This document shows positions 13,183 through 18,824 of a stretch of 18,824 nucleotides of DNA, piece by piece (positions within the stretch are counted from its first letter, which is position 1; each line of letters opens with the position of its first letter). The notes beneath the pieces are model-generated. The model was not told where the DNA came from. It made no database searches and worked only from the letters and a program-made list of their open reading frames with translations. The stretch covers positions 1-18,824 of the forward strand of contig CAKTPV010000028.1 of NCBI GenBank assembly GCA_934591815.1. The letters run 5' to 3'. The translations under genes were made by a program, and so were the position numbers. The stretch is from an uncultured Oscillospiraceae bacterium. GTDB lineage: Bacteria > Bacillota > Clostridia > Oscillospirales > Oscillospiraceae.

Positions 13183-15069
13183 TTATTTCCAGAGAGAGCA
13201 GAGCAGGTCGGTGTAGGCCGACGGGTTCTCGATGGGCAGCCCCGCGATGAGGAGCGCCTGGTTATACAGGATCTCCGCGTACTTCTTGGCACGCTCCGGG
13301 TCCAGTACCCGCGCCGTCTCAAGCGCCATAAACGCCGGGTGATCCACGTTGAGCTCCAGAATGCGCTTGGCCTTCAGCCCCAGCTCCGGCTGCACCGCCG
13401 TGAAGTACTTCTCCATCTCGAAGGTCACGCCCTCGCCGCTGGTGAGGCACACCGGATGGGTCTTCAGCTTGGTGGATGCCTTCACCGTGTCCACGCGGTC
13501 GCCCAGTACCTCCTTGATGAAGCCGAAGGACTCCTTATAATGCTCGGTCTCGTCCGGCTTCTGCTCGTCCCCCAGCTCCAGATCGCCGTCAATGGCAGAG
13601 CGGAAGGGCTTATCCTGATAGGTGTGCAGGATATCAGACAGGAATTCGTCCGCCTTATCCGTAAAGTACAGGATCTCCATGCTGTGATCCTTCAGCAGCT
13701 CGGTTTGGGGCATGTGGTCGATGGCCTCCACCGTGTCGCCGGAGGCGAAGTAGATGTACTTCTGCCCCTCCTGCATCCGGCCCACATACTCCGCCAGCGT
13801 CACCAGCTTCTTCTCCGTGGAGGAGTAGAACAGCAGCAGATCCTGCAGCGTCTCCTTCTTGGCGCCGTAGTTGTCCATGGCGCACATTTTCAGCTGCCGG
13901 CCGTAGCTCTGCCAGAACTGCTCGTATTTCTCCCGCTCATCCCGCAGCAGGCGCTCCAGCTCTGCCTTGATCTTCTTCTCCAGATTGGTGCAGATGAGCT
14001 TCAACTGCCGGTCGTGCTGCAAAAGCTCACGGGAGATGTTCAGATTCAGGTCAGGCGAGTCCACCACGCCCCGGACGAAGTTGAAGCACTCCGGCACCAG
14101 ATCGGCGCACTTGTCCATGATCATCACACCAGCGGAGTAGAGCTGCAAACCGCTCTCGTAGTCCTCGGTGTAGTACCGCCCGGTGGCCTTGGAGGGGATA
14201 AACAGCATGGCCTTGTAGGTCACAGCGCCCTCGGCGGACACGGTGATAACGCTCAGCGGCGGGTTGGGGTCGGCAAAGCGCTGCTGATAGAACTCGTCGT
14301 ACTCCTCCTTGGTGACGTCTCCCTTCTTCCGCTGCCACAGGGGCACCATGCTGTTGAGGGTCTCCCACTCGAACTTTTCCTCGTACTCCGGATTCTCCTC
14401 GGTGCTGCCCTCCTTCAGGACGGGATGGGGCAGCTCCATGCGGATGGGGAAGCGGATGTAGTCGGAGTACTTCTTCACCAGCTTTTGCAGCGGGTACTCC
14501 CGCAGGTACTGGCTGTACTCGTCCTTCTCCTCGCCGTCCTCCTTGATGTGCATGATGATGTCGGTGCCCACCGTCTCCTTTTCGCAGGGCTCAATGGTGT
14601 AGCCGTCCACGCCGCTGGACTGCCATTTCCACGCCTGCTCCTGCCCGTACTTTCTGGTGATGACGGTGATCTCATCCGCCACCATAAAGGCGGAGTAGAA
14701 GCCCACGCCGAACTGTCCGATAATATCGGTGTCCGCACCGGCGTCGCCGTCCATCTCCTGCCGGAACTTGAGACTGCCGGAGGAGGCGATGACGCCCAGA
14801 TTGTTCTCCAGGTCCTCCCGGTCCATGCCGATGCCGTTGTCGCTGACGGTCAGCAGCCGCTTTTCCTTGTCCAGCACCAGCCTGATGGCAAACTCATCCC
14901 GCTTGATGCCCACCTTGTCATCGGTCAGGCTGAGGTAGCACAGCTTGTCGATGGCGTCGGAGGCATTGGAGATGATCTCCCGCAGGAAGATCTCCTTGTG
15001 GGTGTAGATGGAGTTGATCATCATATCCAACAACCGCTTGGACTCCGCCTTAAATTCTTTTCTTTCCAT
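13183..15069 (-). CDS. htpG: Chaperone HtpG (Hsp90 family)
   Basis: This 628-aa full-length bacterial Hsp90 is an ATP-dependent cytosolic chaperone dimer. The N-terminal GHKL ATPase is intact: FLREIISNASDA with Glu31, Asn35 and Asp38, SDNGIGM at 76-82, then GVIASSGS and GQFGVGFYSAF. The middle domain includes NLNISRELLQHDRQL, and the C-terminal dimerisation part ends in a tryptophan-lysine. ATG at 15069 lies 8 bases after AGGAG; the upstream in-frame GTG overlaps the ribosome binding site and is rejected. No CIRCE operator is visible upstream. It is probably co-transcribed with the two small genes to its right, 89 bp away, unless the hairpin between them interrupts. Confidence 0.97.
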   Translation of the reverse strand: MERKEFKAESKRLLDMMINSIYTHKEIFLREIISNASDAIDKLCYLSLTDDKVGIKRDEFAIRLVLDKEKRLLTVSDNGIGMDREDLENNLGVIASSGSLKFRQEMDGDAGADTDIIGQFGVGFYSAFMVADEITVITRKYGQEQAWKWQSSGVDGYTIEPCEKETVGTDIIMHIKEDGEEKDEYSQYLREYPLQKLVKKYSDYIRFPIRMELPHPVLKEGSTEENPEYEEKFEWETLNSMVPLWQRKKGDVTKEEYDEFYQQRFADPNPPLSVITVSAEGAVTYKAMLFIPSKATGRYYTEDYESGLQLYSAGVMIMDKCADLVPECFNFVRGVVDSPDLNLNISRELLQHDRQLKLICTNLEKKIKAELERLLRDEREKYEQFWQSYGRQLKMCAMDNYGAKKETLQDLLLFYSSTEKKLVTLAEYVGRMQEGQKYIYFASGDTVEAIDHMPQTELLKDHSMEILYFTDKADEFLSDILHTYQDKPFRSAIDGDLELGDEQKPDETEHYKESFGFIKEVLGDRVDTVKASTKLKTHPVCLTSGEGVTFEMEKYFTAVQPELGLKAKRILELNVDHPAFMALETARVLDPERAKKYAEILYNQALLIAGLPIENPSAYTDLLCSLWK

Positions 15070-15110
15070 ACAGGACACTCCTTTTGCGTTGATATTGCTT
15101 CACAGCGTTT

Positions 15111-15137
15111 CGGGGAGATGCACAGCGCATCTCCCCG
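15111..15137. repeat. 11-bp stem hairpin between htpG and the 93-aa gene
   Basis: CGGGGAGATGC (15111-15121) pairs with GCATCTCCCCG (15127-15137). No U-run follows on the minus strand, so it may be a weak terminator or an RNA stability element in the htpG leader. Confidence 0.5.
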
Positions 15138-15158
15138 TTGTATACCTTTTTGCGGTGC

Positions 15159-15440
15159 TTACCGTGCTTTCCGGGCCACCAGCCAGCCCACGCAGGACAG
15201 CAGCGCCACAAAGCCGGACACGATCATCACGACCAGCAGCGTCGGCGCCAGATGCGCTTTCAGCTTACCGCCCACACACCGGGCCAGTCTGCCGGACAGC
15301 CTCGCTGTCAGACGGCCCACCGCAGCGGCGGCGCTTCTGGCTGCGGAAAGCCCCAGCGATACACCCTCTCCCACCAGCGACAATGCGGCGCTCGCCGCCT
15401 TCTTCGCCGCATCGGCGAGCACATGTAAAAACTTCTTCAT
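15159..15440 (-). CDS. Small hypothetical membrane protein, 93 aa
   Basis: The protein begins MKKFLHVLADAAKKAASAA, continues as an Ala/Arg-rich amphipathic helix (to about 62) and has one hydrophobic span near 68-90 (LLVVMIVSGFVALLSCVGW) followed by a basic end. I do not recognise a family. ATG at 15440 follows AAGGAGG. It starts 10 bp after the flavodoxin-like gene stops, so it is probably in that operon. Alanine-rich low-complexity composition makes it hard to place. Confidence 0.65.
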   Translation of the reverse strand: MKKFLHVLADAAKKAASAALSLVGEGVSLGLSAARSAAAAVGRLTARLSGRLARCVGGKLKAHLAPTLLVVMIVSGFVALLSCVGWLVARKAR

Positions 15441-15450
15441 GGCAGCCTCC

Positions 15451-15960
15451 TTATCTCGTCGTTTTATACCAATCCACAATACTTGTCAAGTTCTCCTGCT
15501 TTACAGCGCTGGCACCCCTTGTCGCCATGTCGTAGGTCAACTGCTGGGCGGGGGTCAGGCTCGCCTTGCCCTCCAGCGCCCGGCGGATATCCCGGCATTT
15601 CACCTGCATGATCCATTTGTACGGCCCGTGGAGCCTGCGGATATCAAAGCCGCCCTGTAGGGTGAATACCTGCACCTCCGGCGCCAGCTTCAGCTTCTGC
15701 CGCAGCTTGTCCGATGCGGCCTTCGTGGCTGGCCCCATGCCCACCTGACATACGGCGCGCACCTTATAGAGCCGGTCAGCCTTGGCGTATCCCTTGACGT
15801 TGCCCGCCATGAGCCAGCCCAGGAAGATGACCTCCCGCTGGGGCTGCGGGTCACTTACCCGATGCAGGTCATACACCGGCAGGCCGGTCAGCTCCCCCAG
15901 CATCCGCGCATATTCCGCGGTGTAGCCGCTGTTGGATGTGTACACGATGGCTGAGATCAT
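15451..15960 (-). CDS. Flavodoxin-like protein
   Basis: This 169-aa protein has an N-terminal first strand and phosphate-binding loop, MISAIVYTSNSGYTAEYARML, with SNSGYT at 9-14 matching the FMN loop pattern T/S-x-T/S-G-x-T. EVIFLGWLMAGNVKGY (43-58) looks like the second conserved loop region. The C-terminal third (WIMQVKCRDIRRALEGK) diverges from classical flavodoxin, and the length is at the upper end for the fold. It may bind FMN and carry electrons, or be a flavodoxin-domain protein of other use. ATG at 15960 follows AGGAGG. A consensus promoter sits directly upstream. Confidence 0.75.
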   Translation of the reverse strand: MISAIVYTSNSGYTAEYARMLGELTGLPVYDLHRVSDPQPQREVIFLGWLMAGNVKGYAKADRLYKVRAVCQVGMGPATKAASDKLRQKLKLAPEVQVFTLQGGFDIRRLHGPYKWIMQVKCRDIRRALEGKASLTPAQQLTYDMATRGASAVKQENLTSIVDWYKTTR

Positions 15961-15980
15961 CGGATATTCCTCCTGTCACT

Positions 15981-16009
15981 ATTATAGCTGTGCCGCTGCC
16001 GGCTGTCAA
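15981..16009 (-). promoter_or_regulatory. Consensus sigma-70-type promoter of the flavodoxin-like operon
   Basis: On the minus strand TTGACA (16009-16004), exactly 17 bp, TATAAT (15986-15981): both hexamers are perfect. The predicted start near 15974 leaves a short leader of about 13 nt holding the AGGAGG. Confidence 0.88.
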
Positions 16010-16041
16010 CGCGCCGTCACGCCGTTTTAGGCACACGGCGC

Positions 16042-16371
16042 TTATCGCATAAACCGGTCGATAGCCTGATTCAGCGCCTCGATCGGCTCCATATCGTCGG
16101 CCTCCACCGCGTCCACGATACAGTGGGCGATGTGATCCTTCAGGATCACGCGGCCCGTGCTGTTCAGGGCAGAGATCACGGCGCTGAGCTGCACCAGCAC
16201 CTCGGCGCAGTCCTCGCCCCGCTCGATCATTTTCCGCACCGCCTCCAGATGCCCCTGCGCCCGGGAGATGCGGTTGAGCACCGCCTTCGTCTGCTGGTGG
16301 GCGTGCTGGTGGCTGTGGGTGTGTGTCGTTCCGTTTTCGTCCGCATGGCCGTGGACATGGTTCTCGCTCAT
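16042..16371 (-). CDS. CsoR/RcnR/InrS-family metal-sensing repressor, probably nickel-responsive
   Basis: This 109-aa DUF156-family protein is an all-helical repressor that leaves DNA on metal binding. Ligand-type residues are Cys55 (RGEDCAEVL), His80 and Cys84 (LKDHIAHC), with the CsoR spacings 25 and 4. The N-terminus is His-rich (His5, 7, 9, 17, 19, 21, 23, 25). His23 lies 32 residues before Cys55, the same spacing as His21-Cys53 in the nickel sensor InrS, as I recall that family. ATG at 16371 follows AAAGGAG; in-frame upstream codons lack a ribosome binding site. It is divergent from the His-rich and CooT genes, its likely targets. Copper sensing remains possible. Confidence 0.9.
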   Translation of the reverse strand: MSENHVHGHADENGTTHTHSHQHAHQQTKAVLNRISRAQGHLEAVRKMIERGEDCAEVLVQLSAVISALNSTGRVILKDHIAHCIVDAVEADDMEPIEALNQAIDRFMR

Positions 16372-16413
16372 TGTACTGCTCCTTTTACCGGTTCGTGGGA
16401 TCGCCGAGCATCC

Positions 16414-16439
16414 GGGACGGGTCTCCGTCCCCTTTTTTT
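16414..16439 (+). terminator. Terminator-like hairpin on the plus strand in the repressor leader
   Basis: GGGACGG (16414-16420) pairs with CCGTCCC (16425-16431) across GTCT and is followed by C and seven Ts on the plus strand. No plus-strand gene ends here, so it may stop antisense transcription or act as a leader hairpin of the minus-strand mRNA. Confidence 0.55.
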
Positions 16440-16460
16440 GATAAACGCACAAGCGCCTCT

Positions 16461-16470
16461 CCCCTTTGGG
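16461..16470. promoter_or_regulatory. Candidate G-tract operator of the CsoR-family repressor
   Basis: CCCCTTTGGG lies just downstream of the -10 box of the repressor promoter, across its predicted start. CsoR/RcnR proteins bind C-tract/G-tract inverted repeats, so autoregulation is plausible. Confidence 0.4.
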
Positions 16471-16472
16471 AA

Positions 16473-16501
16473 ATTATACATAATTCCGTTTTTGATGTCA
16501 A
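16473..16501 (-). promoter_or_regulatory. Consensus promoter of the CsoR-family repressor gene
   Basis: On the minus strand TTGACA (16501-16496), 17 bp, TATAAT (16478-16473). Predicted start near 16466 and a leader of about 95 nt. Confidence 0.85.
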
Positions 16502-16519
16502 TTCATTTGTCTGTTTTGC

Positions 16520-16549
16520 ACAGATAATTGACAGTTAATTGCTATCTGT
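16520..16549. promoter_or_regulatory. Inverted repeat between divergent metal-response promoters
   Basis: ACAGATA (16520-16526) and TATCTGT (16543-16549) are perfect 7-bp inverted arms over a 30-bp span, lying between the two divergent promoters. It could be an operator for a regulator other than CsoR, as it has no G-tract. Confidence 0.45.
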
Positions 16550-16578
16550 CCGTTAAATCTGCAAAAAGCACCGGCGAA

Positions 16579-16607
16579 TTGACTTCTCCTCCGCGCCGTG
16601 CTAAGAT
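16579..16607 (+). promoter_or_regulatory. Promoter of the His-rich/CooT operon
   Basis: TTGACT (16579-16584), 17-bp spacer, TAAGAT (16602-16607), giving a start near 16614 and a short leader with AGGAGGTG. Confidence 0.6.
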
Positions 16608-16636
16608 AGAGCCAACTTTGAATAGGAGGTGGGCCT

Positions 16637-16903
16637 ATGTGCCATGAACACGACCACGATCACGACCATGTGCATCCCCATGACCATGAACACACCCATT
16701 CCCACGACCACCACTCCCCGGAGGAGGCGCTGGCGCTGCTGACGTATATGCTGGGTCACAACCGCCACCATGCCGAGGAGCTGCACGAGCTGGCTCACGA
16801 TGTGGACGGCGAAGCCCAACAGCTGCTCCACGACGCGGTGGTGGACTTTACGCTGGGCAACGAAAAGCTGGAGGAGGCCCTCCGCATCCTGAAGGGGGAA
16901 TAA
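16637..16903 (+). CDS. Histidine-rich metal-binding protein, 88 aa
   Basis: Thirteen of the first 26 residues are histidine, alternating with Asp/Glu after MC (MCHEHDHDHDHVHPHDHEH). The remainder is helical with more histidines (GHNRHHAEELHELAHD, about 41-56; LLHDAVVDF). It is likely a cytosolic nickel/cobalt/zinc buffer or metallochaperone, comparable in idea to His-rich nickel carriers such as CooJ or HypB tails, but I see no clear orthology. ATG at 16637 follows AGGAGGTG. The next gene, CooT-like, starts 3 bases after its stop, and a metal-sensing repressor is divergent, so nickel is the best guess. Confidence 0.85.
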   Translation: MCHEHDHDHDHVHPHDHEHTHSHDHHSPEEALALLTYMLGHNRHHAEELHELAHDVDGEAQQLLHDAVVDFTLGNEKLEEALRILKGE

Positions 16904-16905
16904 CG

Positions 16906-17091
16906 ATGTGCCTGTCCACCGTCTACAACACCGCTCAGCAGGTGCTGTGTAAAAATGTGGCCTCCGTCACGGAGAAGGACGGTCAGCTGATCTTCACAGA
17001 CATTATGGGCGTCCCCACCGCCGTTACCGGCAGCATCCAGAAAATCGACCTGATGGACAACATCATTGTCATCCGTCAGTCCGGCCAGTAA
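16906..17091 (+). CDS. CooT-family nickel-binding protein
   Basis: This 61-aa protein begins MCLSTVY and ends in two strand-like blocks (GSIQKIDLMDNIIVIRQ). The short length, Met-Cys start and strand-rich sequence fit CooT, a small Ni(II)-binding accessory protein of CO dehydrogenase maturation whose Cys2 is a nickel ligand. It lies 2 bp downstream of the His-rich gene with its own GGGGGA site, so the two are co-expressed. No CODH gene is adjacent. CooT-like proteins also occur apart from CODH, so a general nickel role is possible. Confidence 0.85.
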   Translation: MCLSTVYNTAQQVLCKNVASVTEKDGQLIFTDIMGVPTAVTGSIQKIDLMDNIIVIRQSGQ

Positions 17092-17118
17092 ACAAAAAAG
17101 TTCGCTCTGCTCCCACAT

Positions 17119-17151
17119 AAAAAAGGAAACGGCGCTGCCGTTTCCTTTTTT
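17119..17151. terminator. Terminator after the CooT gene
   Basis: A perfect 15-bp inverted repeat (17119-17133 with 17137-17151), GCT loop, A6 and T6 at the ends, 28 bp past the CooT stop. It can act in both directions, so it may also end the lipoprotein transcript from the minus strand. Confidence 0.92.
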
Positions 17152-17224
17152 GTATCTCGTGACCTCCGCGCGCCTGACGAAACGGCGTCTGCCGTCCTGT
17201 GGTCTCACGCGTTCAAATTCCGCC

Positions 17225-17542
17225 TCACGGATCCATGCTGTAATAGTCTTTCACAAAATCTCTTACTTCTTCATAGAAATCCGAATACACCGTCCAGCCT
17301 ACAATCGGTGCTGGTCTGTCCGGGTCAGCCTCTAGATCCGTGATCATATCACGAATGGTGGATATTTCAACCCCCGCAGGAATCGTGATTGCATCGTCTG
17401 CAAGGTGCTGAAGAAGCACAGATTCTTCCATCTCCGACAGCTTCTGCGGTGCATCGTTGCTGGAGCAGGCGGAAAATGTACAGATCATGCCGATCAAGGC
17501 GATCATCGCGGCGATACCGCGTAGGCTTTTGGAACGATACAT
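17225..17542 (-). CDS. Small putative lipoprotein, 105 aa
   Basis: A basic start (MYRSKSLRG) and hydrophobic core (about 10-23, IAAMIALIGMICTF) lead to SAC with Cys26 as the probable lipidated residue. Phe at -3 is an unusual lipobox residue, so the lipoprotein call is likely rather than certain. The mature part (ILTIP-like VEISTIRDMITDLEADP, WTVYSDFYEEVRDFV) is acidic and has no family I recognise. ATG at 17542 follows GGAGGT. It is a single-gene unit with its own promoter, between the nickel genes and a mobile element. Confidence 0.72.
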   Translation of the reverse strand: MYRSKSLRGIAAMIALIGMICTFSACSSNDAPQKLSEMEESVLLQHLADDAITIPAGVEISTIRDMITDLEADPDRPAPIVGWTVYSDFYEEVRDFVKDYYSMDP

Positions 17543-17593
17543 AGCGCTACCTCCAATCACAGTTTGTCAGATAGGACTCCTCTCCGTATTGTT

Positions 17594-17622
17594 AGTTTAC
17601 CATTTATAAGTACGCGTTTCAA
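17594..17622 (-). promoter_or_regulatory. Promoter of the lipoprotein gene
   Basis: On the minus strand TTGAAA (17622-17617), 17 bp, TAAACT (17599-17594). Confidence 0.55.
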
Positions 17623-17807
17623 TATGCGGGAGCAGCATATTTATGAATTTTATGGAAACATACAGCGGCAAAAACCGACCGCACATAATCTTTCGTGCAG
17701 CGGTATACGGTCAGCTCTCTGGGCAGTGTCAGAATGCATTTCCTCGCGGACAGACCCACGTTAGAAAGAAATGCAATAAACTGAAGCATCTTTTGGCGGC
17801 GGAGGGC

Positions 17808-17835
17808 AAAACAAAAAGACCCGAAACCTTCGGGT
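17808..17835 (-). terminator. Minus-strand terminator downstream of the recombinase
   Basis: On the minus strand ACCCGAA pairs with TTCGGGT (17819-17825 with 17829-17835), followed by CTTTTTGTTTT. It is the first good terminator after the recombinase stop, 93 bp away. Confidence 0.7.
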
Positions 17836-17878
17836 AATGTTCATAGGGACACAAGTTGACACCGTGTCTTGCAAGGGG

Positions 17879-17915
17879 GCGGACAGCGTTTGCTGTCCGC
17901 TTCTTGCGTTTTTTC
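17879..17915 (+). terminator. Hairpin with plus-strand T-rich tail near the recombinase 3' end
   Basis: GCGGACAGC (17879-17887) pairs with GCTGTCCGC (17892-17900) across GTTT, followed by TTCTTGCGTTTTTTC. The Ts are offset, so termination may be partial; it would shield the recombinase gene from antisense transcripts. Confidence 0.45.
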
Positions 17916-17927
17916 TCTGCTTTTTTA

Positions 17928-18824
17928 TTATGCGGGAAGCTCGAATACCTCACTCAGGGGCGGCGCAATGTGCGGCTGCGCCTCACCCTGCTCCATCGCG
18001 CTGTCAACTGTGCCGATGTCGCGGTACACGATGCGGATGCTCTGGTGGGAACTGCGGGAATATTTCTCTGTCCGCTCGCCTACCTCGATCCGCTGGATGA
18101 ACAGCCGCAGCAGTTCCGGCGTCAGTTCGTCGATGGCGGTATACTGCTTCGCCTTCTCAACGAACGTGTTCACGTTGGCGGAGGCGGCTTTCAGCTTTTC
18201 CAGCCGGGCCTCCTTTTCGGGGATCTGTTCCTCCAACGCTTTCTGCTCACCGGTGTAATCGCCCGCCAGCATCCGGTACTGCTCATCGGTCACCCGCCCC
18301 AGCACATTGTCCTCATAGAGCCGCTTGAACAGCTTGGACAGTTCCTCTCTGCGCCGCCGCATGGTATCCAGATCTTTTTGGATCGTGTTCATCTCACGCC
18401 GCAGCTCCAGCGTATTCTTGCTGCCGATGTAGGCGGCGAACTGCTTTTCCTTCATCCGCGCGAAGTGCGTCACCCGGCGCAAGTCCTCCAGCACAACGGC
18501 TTTCAGTTCAAACTCCCGGATGTGATGCGGCGTGCAAACGGTCTTGCCCTTTTTGCCGTAGGTGTAGCACTTGAAGTTGTACTCCGTCCGCTTCATCGTG
18601 CTGGCTCTGTGCAGCACCAGCGGCTTGCCGCAATCCGCGCAGAACACCAGTCCAGAGAAGATGTTCGGCTCGTCCATGTGCTTGGGGACACGCTTTTTGT
18701 GCTGACGCACCTCCTGCACGATGTCCCACTGCTCCTGTGTGACAAGAGCTTCGTGGGTGTTCTTCACCACGAACCGCTCACTTTCAGGGCGCTCCACACG
18801 CTGCTTGTTTTTGTAGGAGATCGT
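17928..18824 (-). CDS. Large serine recombinase, C-terminal part (runs off right edge)
   Basis: The last 298 residues of a TnpX/Tn4451-type large serine recombinase are present; the catalytic N-terminal resolvase domain lies beyond the window. The visible part begins inside the 'recombinase' domain (SYKNKQRVERPESER, then VVKNTHEALVTQEQWDIVQ). The zinc beta-ribbon follows (LVFCADCGKPL, later CYTYGKKGKTVCTPHHIRE), then a long coiled coil (LRREMNTIQKDLDTMRRRR onward) with DUF4368-like LLRLFIQRIEVGERTEKYS near the end. The reading frame stays open to base 18824, so the GTG at 18797 is an internal valine, not a start. It marks a second mobile element extending to the right. Confidence 0.93.
   Translation of the reverse strand, partial: TISYKNKQRVERPESERFVVKNTHEALVTQEQWDIVQEVRQHKKRVPKHMDEPNIFSGLVFCADCGKPLVLHRASTMKRTEYNFKCYTYGKKGKTVCTPHHIREFELKAVVLEDLRRVTHFARMKEKQFAAYIGSKNTLELRREMNTIQKDLDTMRRRREELSKLFKRLYEDNVLGRVTDEQYRMLAGDYTGEQKALEEQIPEKEARLEKLKAASANVNTFVEKAKQYTAIDELTPELLRLFIQRIEVGERTEKYSRSSHQSIRIVYRDIGTVDSAMEQGEAQPHIAPPLSEVFELPA

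Larger units (their letters stand above)
17543..17927. other. Gene-free stretch between lipoprotein gene and recombinase
   Basis: No supported gene is seen in these 385 bp. The stretch holds the lipoprotein promoter, a minus-strand terminator and a plus-strand hairpin. It also carries GACAC repeats: GACAC at 17849-17853, then the small palindrome GACACCGTGTC at 17858-17868. One end of the serine-recombinase element should lie here, but I cannot fix the boundary without an empty site. Confidence 0.5.

Noticed and set aside
15070..15158. CIRCE or other heat-shock operator upstream of htpG
   Set aside because: No TTAGCACTC-N9-GAGTGCTAA pair is present. The only structure is the 15111-15137 hairpin.
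13339..15660. A 773-codon plus-strand open frame
   Set aside because: It is an antisense shadow across htpG and the 93-aa gene, caused by GC-rich third positions.

Overview
The window looks like chromosome of an anaerobic, fairly GC-rich gut-type Clostridia, probably Oscillospiraceae-like. The evidence is strong AGGAGG-type ribosome binding sites, several TTG/GTG starts, oxygen-sensitive 2-hydroxyacyl-CoA dehydratase (2HAD) chemistry, and Firmicute-style mobile elements (accessory-element ParB, large serine recombinase). The species cannot be named from sequence alone.

Layout. (1) 1-3916 is probably the right end of an integrated element. It holds a minus-strand ParB with a long disordered N-terminus, then a visibly AT-rich three-gene plus-strand operon (1749-3847) with its own near-consensus promoter and no recognisable function. 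It ends at a tRNA-Ala(GGC) gene with an intact 3' part (3917-3975) but an abnormal D-arm, the expected footprint of integration into a tRNA 3' end. The tRNA terminator follows. (2) 4123-13112 is a metalloenzyme locus. A promoter plus inverted repeat drives a plus-strand operon: CooC-like ATPase, 2HAD subunit B-like, 2HAD subunit A-like, HgdC-type activase, a 55-aa membrane protein, and a 245-aa protein resembling the middle of acetyl-CoA synthase (AcsB/CdhC). Facing it across a perfect bidirectional terminator is a second minus-strand cassette: 2HAD B-like, 2HAD A-like and a 56-aa membrane protein. The B-like proteins align almost without gaps, so the cassettes look like diverged duplicates. 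The second lacks its own activase and may share the first one. (3) 13144-16009 carries htpG, a 93-aa membrane protein and a flavodoxin-like protein, all on the minus strand. (4) 16042-17151 looks like a nickel-responsive pair of divergent units: a CsoR/RcnR/InrS-family repressor opposite a His-rich protein and a CooT-family nickel-binding protein. (5) 17225-17542 is a small lipoprotein gene. After a gene-free 385-bp stretch comes the C-terminal part of a large serine recombinase running off the right edge, which marks another mobile element.

How it may fit together (inference): CooC, an ACS-like domain, CooT, a His-rich protein and a probable nickel sensor lie within about 13 kb, yet no CO dehydrogenase gene is visible. 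The 2HAD/activase pairs suggest ATP-driven low-potential electron transfer to an unknown substrate, possibly with a nickel-containing partner. The two least explained items are this locus, with its small membrane proteins, and the three-gene AT-rich cargo beside the tRNA junction.
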